In this document: positions 16,370-18,770 of the stretch, piece after piece | Layout: each line of letters opens with the position of its first letter | Numbering within the stretch: the stretch's first letter is position 1 | Assembly (NCBI GenBank): GCA_027065935.1 | Contig: JAMONI010000027.1 | Location: 1-18,770, forward strand | Source: Flavobacteriales bacterium | GTDB lineage: Bacteria; Bacteroidota; Bacteroidia; Flavobacteriales; Flavobacteriaceae | Length of the DNA stretch: 18,770 nucleotides | Direction: 5' to 3' | Translations under genes and position numbers: made by a program | The notes under the pieces: model-generated | Seen by the model: the letters and a program-made list of their open reading frames with translations, nothing else | Database searches by the model: none | Told to the model about the DNA's origin: nothing

Positions 16370-17794
16370 TTACCCGTTCGACAAGTGCGAATTGATAAGT
16401 TTTTTTCTCAAGTCGAACAGCTTTTTGCTGATGCCTACTTTATAAACATGCGGATTTTCAAAACGTTTGCTTTCGGGCGAAAGCCGTGAAAGGCGTTTTT
16501 TTCTATAAGCCGAGATGATATAAGGGTCTTTTTCCACAGGAGCCGGGCGTCCGTTTTGCATCACCTGATGTTTGATGTTTTCTTTTCTCAGTCCCGAAAT
16601 ACGGGTATTTTTAAATTCATAATCCGGATGGTAAATCACCTGCACTTCGTTTATGTCTTCACCGGCAAGAATAATGGCATCTCTGTAAAAATAGCCGTTG
16701 TCGTAAACGCGCCACAAAGATTTTTCGCCGGGAAGGGAAATTTTGGCCACATCTTCCGAAATTTTCAACCGGGGGTGCCCGTCGAATACCGCCAGCTTGT
16801 ACACGCCGTCCAATGCCGGACAGCGGTAGGAAGTTACCAATTTCGTTCCGATTCCGTAACTGTCGATACGTGCGCCTTGCAAGTTTAAACTTCTGATGAT
16901 AAATTCATCCAAGGAGTTGGACGAAATGATTTTTACATATTCCAGGCCTTCGGCATTAAGGGTTTCACGCACTTTGCGTGAAAGATAAGCCATGTCGCCA
17001 CTGTCGATACGCACGCCTTGGAGCCGGAAACCTTTTTCTTCCAACTCTTTGGCTACTTTGATGGCGTTGGGCAGGCCCGAACGTAGCGTATCATACGTAT
17101 CGATAAGTAATACGGAATGCTCGGGGTATATTTCCGCGTATTTTCTGAAAGCTTCCAATTCGTCTCCGGTGGCTTGTATCCAAGAATGCGCCATAGTACC
17201 CACCACCGACAGACCGTAAATTTCCGCCGCCAATGTATTGGACGTACCCGCAGCACCGCCGATCACCGCCGCGCGTGACGCGTGAATTCCGGCCAAGCCT
17301 TGCGCACGGCGCAAACCGAAATCCACAAATGTTTTCCCTTCTTGCAGCACACTCTCCACACGGGACGCCCGGGTGGCTATCAAAGACTGAAAGTTTAAGA
17401 AATTAAGCAATAAGGTTTCAATCAGTTGAACCTCCAGAATGTTTCCTTTTACGGTGACTACGGGTTCGTTATTAAAAATCACTTCGCCCTCCAAAGGAGC
17501 GTATATGTCACCGCCAAAGCGGAAATCCTTAAGGTAATCCAGAAATTCTTTTTGGAATCCTTGTTTTTCCAAATAACCTAACTCTTTGTCCGAATACGTG
17601 AAATTTTCAAGCGCATCGAGCAAATCGGCCAAGCCGGCAAAAATTACGTAACCGCTTTGACACGGCATCCGCCGGAAAAAATAATCGAAAACGGCTTCTT
17701 TTTTATGCAGATTCTGAAAATAATAGGCCTGCGCCATAGTAAGCTCATAAAAATCGGTGTAAAGTCCGTAGGAATGTCCCGGAAACGCGTTCAT
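16370..17794 (-). CDS. pncB: Nicotinate phosphoribosyltransferase, PncB
   Basis: PncB joins nicotinate to PRPP, with ATP hydrolysis, to form nicotinate mononucleotide. The 474-residue cytosolic enzyme shows LYTDFYELTMAQAYY (11-25) at the N-terminus, FVDFGLRRAQG (156-166), the histidine-bearing GTMAHSWIQA (199-208; His203 aligns with the histidine phosphorylated in this family), LLIDTYDTL, and the phosphate-binding RIDSGDMAYLS. The length suits the longer bacterial type. It is the first gene of the minus-strand operon pncB-pncA-yicC. A TATCTTTG box lies 17 bp upstream of its start. Confidence 0.95.
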   Translation of the reverse strand: MNAFPGHSYGLYTDFYELTMAQAYYFQNLHKKEAVFDYFFRRMPCQSGYVIFAGLADLLDALENFTYSDKELGYLEKQGFQKEFLDYLKDFRFGGDIYAPLEGEVIFNNEPVVTVKGNILEVQLIETLLLNFLNFQSLIATRASRVESVLQEGKTFVDFGLRRAQGLAGIHASRAAVIGGAAGTSNTLAAEIYGLSVVGTMAHSWIQATGDELEAFRKYAEIYPEHSVLLIDTYDTLRSGLPNAIKVAKELEEKGFRLQGVRIDSGDMAYLSRKVRETLNAEGLEYVKIISSNSLDEFIIRSLNLQGARIDSYGIGTKLVTSYRCPALDGVYKLAVFDGHPRLKISEDVAKISLPGEKSLWRVYDNGYFYRDAIILAGEDINEVQVIYHPDYEFKNTRISGLRKENIKHQVMQNGRPAPVEKDPYIISAYRKKRLSRLSPESKRFENPHVYKVGISKKLFDLRKKLINSHLSNG

Positions 17795-17810
17795 TTTCGG
17801 TGGTTTTTTA

Positions 17811-17818
17811 CAAAGATA
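17811..17818 (-). promoter_or_regulatory. -7 promoter box for pncB-pncA-yicC
   Basis: On the minus strand TATCTTTG matches TAnnTTTG. With the usual spacing transcription would start only about 10 nt before the pncB ATG, giving a very short leader. The -33 region would fall near the left edge of repeat copy 2, so the repeat may contribute promoter sequence. Confidence 0.5.
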
Positions 17819-17858
17819 GGCAAAGAACTCATATCCTGTAAAATCCCCTGCATAACGA

Positions 17859-18037
17859 GAGATTCCTCGTCGTCCCGATAGCTACCGGGACCTCCTTCGT
17901 TCGCAGGTCAATATGACTCGTATCGAGATCCTCCATAGGAGTCGTATCGACCTATGGGAGCATGACATTGGTCGTTCTTTTAGTCTTTTATTGCCTTCGG
18001 GACGCGTATGTCATTCCGAACGCAAGTGAGGAATCTC
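17859..18037 (+). repeat. Long intergenic repeat, copy 2 (core only)
   Basis: This 179-bp copy runs from GAGATTCCTC to GAGGAATCTC and differs from the core at 31-210 by about three changes: one deleted A after the left terminus, T to C in the palindrome arm, and one C to T. The 20-bp palindrome lies at 17872-17891 with one mismatch. Similarity to copy 1 extends left to about 17841. The distal extension found with copies 1 and 3 is missing; unrelated short tandem repeats follow instead. Confidence 0.9.
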
Positions 18038-18046
18038 TAAAGAACT

Positions 18047-18063
18047 TTAACCTTAACCTTAAC
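18047..18063. repeat. Short TTAACC tandem repeat
   Basis: Nearly three units of the hexamer TTAACC follow one another directly after repeat copy 2. The run is short and could be replication slippage. Confidence 0.6.
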
Positions 18064-18074
18064 TGGTTCAAGCT

Positions 18075-18109
18075 ATTAACCGTTAGCCATTAGCCTTTAG
18101 CTGTTAGCG
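18075..18109. repeat. Five-unit 7-bp tandem repeat (NTTAGCC)
   Basis: Five consecutive heptamers, ATTAACC GTTAGCC ATTAGCC TTTAGCT GTTAGCG, share the core TTAgC with a variable first base. No coding function is apparent. Confidence 0.75.
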
Positions 18110-18110
18110 T

Positions 18111-18129
18111 TTTTCGCCCTCGGCGGAAA
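18111..18129. other. Small hairpin after the heptamer array
   Basis: TTTTCGCC and GGCGGAAA pair around a CTC loop to give an 8-bp stem with one G-T wobble. No T-tract follows on either strand, so it is not a classical terminator. Confidence 0.4.
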
Positions 18130-18209
18130 GTGTGTTATGTCATTTTCCCAAAGAGTCTGTGACCAACGACCGGAGGGAGGAAGAATCTCAATAAAAGCTT
18201 CTCTATGAT

Positions 18210-18507
18210 GAGATTCCTCAGTCGTCCCGATAGCTACCGGGACTTTCCTCGTCCGCAGGTCAATATGACTCGTATCGAGATCCTCCATAGGAGTCGTTTC
18301 GACCTATGGGAGCATGACATTGGTCGTTCTTTTAGTCTTTTATTGCCTTCGGAACGCGTATGTCATTCCGAACGCAAGTGAGGAATCTCAATCACAAACC
18401 ACCTTGCGCATTCAACTAAATCGAGGGGCACCCGCAGGCGGGCGTTCCGTATTTTCCCGGTTCGTCTTTTTCTAAAAAAAACCGGACATAAAATCCGCAG
18501 GATTTTA
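18210..18507 (+). repeat. Long intergenic repeat, copy 3 (core 18210-18389 plus extension 18390-18507)
   Basis: The 180-bp core has the same GAGATTCCTC/GAGGAATCTC ends and differs from copy 1 by about six to eight bases; its palindrome is at 18224-18243 with one mismatch. The extension matches 211-326 with scattered substitutions and retains the CCCGC/GCGGG, CCGGTT/AACCGG and AAATCC/GGATTT stems. All three copies point the same way. A weakly related tail (ending AGAATCTCAA) at about 18160-18190 lies between copies 2 and 3 and may be the remnant of another unit. Confidence 0.9.
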
Positions 18508-18598
18508 GAGAGGAATGAGGACATTGCCATTTAAAAATTTAACAACCATTCGGAACAAATGCAATGAAGGGTAAAATTTTCCGTTGTAAAATATTGAG

Positions 18599-18606
18599 TA
18601 TATTTG
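18599..18606 (+). promoter_or_regulatory. -7 promoter box for the gene at 18626
   Basis: TATATTTG, a match to TAnnTTTG, lies 19 bp before the ATG at 18626. A TTTT at 18577-18580 sits 18 bp upstream, roughly where a -33 element belongs. Confidence 0.5.
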
Positions 18607-18625
18607 AAAAACAAAAGCTTTCGGG

Positions 18626-18770
18626 ATGGACATAAAGGACCAACAACTGAAACTTATCGGAAAAATTTTGAGGACCGAAAACAAGATTTTACTTGACCGG
18701 TTGGAAATGCTTTTCCGGTATGATTTTCCCGCCGGCAGTGTGCTTACCGAAGAGCAATTTCATAAAATTG
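18626..18770 (+). CDS. N-terminal part of an unidentified protein (cut by window end)
   Basis: An ATG at 18626 opens a frame of 48 complete codons that is still open at the window edge. The predicted start is MDIKDQQLKLIGKILRTE, followed by LLDRLEMLFRYDFP and LTEEQFHKI. It is mostly helical and charged, without signal or membrane segment. Its beginning recalls the short N-terminal helices of small Bacteroidota antitoxin-like proteins (inference only, weak). A good -7 box precedes it, which supports a genuine gene. Confidence 0.55.
   Translation, partial: MDIKDQQLKLIGKILRTENKILLDRLEMLFRYDFPAGSVLTEEQFHKI

Noticed and set aside
18097..18288. 63-codon minus-strand open frame
   Set aside because: It runs across the heptamer array edge, the hairpin and the left end of repeat copy 3; it is non-coding repeat sequence.
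17859..18507. CRISPR array
   Set aside because: The repeats are about 180 bp long with internal palindromes, not short regular repeats with unique spacers, and no cas genes are present.

Overview
The window looks like a chromosomal segment of a Bacteroidota bacterium, with no closer assignment attempted. Evidence: several genes are preceded by the Bacteroidota -7 promoter box TAnnTTTG (TATATTTG, TACGTTTG, TATCTTTG), start codons mostly lack a clear Shine-Dalgarno sequence, and GC content is moderate. No rRNA, tRNA, CRISPR array or transposase gene is visible.

Layout. (1) Positions 1-464 carry copy 1 of a long, hairpin-rich intergenic repeat and a promoter. (2) 465-2870 encodes a membrane-anchored penicillin-acylase-family Ntn hydrolase. 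(3) 2914-7966 is a tightly overlapping six-gene operon for a pseudaminic-acid-type nonulosonic acid: pseB, pseC, pseF, a GNAT acetyltransferase, a small formyltransferase and pseI. No gene resembling the UDP-sugar hydrolase PseG is present. (4) 8019-14909 is a surface polysaccharide assembly block: Wzx-type flippase, a sialyltransferase-like glycosyltransferase, a Wzy-type polymerase, an exported beta-helix protein, an O-antigen-ligase-type membrane protein and a GT4 glycosyltransferase. (5) On the minus strand, pncB-pncA-yicC (17794 down to 14919) form an NAD-salvage plus YicC RNase operon that converges on the polysaccharide block. (6) 17795-18625 is non-coding and holds repeat copies 2 and 3, a degenerate related piece and short tandem repeats. 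(7) 18626 to the window end is the start of one further gene.

How the genes fit together (inference from families): PseB, PseC, an N-acyltransferase, PseI and PseF would turn UDP-GlcNAc into a CMP-activated pseudaminic acid derivative. The sialyltransferase-like protein encoded at 9291 is the best candidate to use that donor. The flippase, polymerase and ligase-type proteins would export, polymerise and attach the glycan. The co-occurring acetyl- and formyltransferase suggest a mixed N-acetyl/N-formyl sugar. The hydrolase step must be encoded elsewhere or be performed by an unrecognised protein.

The pse operon and the assembly block differ clearly in codon choice, which suggests the locus was put together from modules of different origin. 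The most unusual features are the missing PseG, the beta-helix protein embedded between the polymerase and the ligase, and the ~180-bp repeat with nested inverted repeats that sits on both sides of the gene block.
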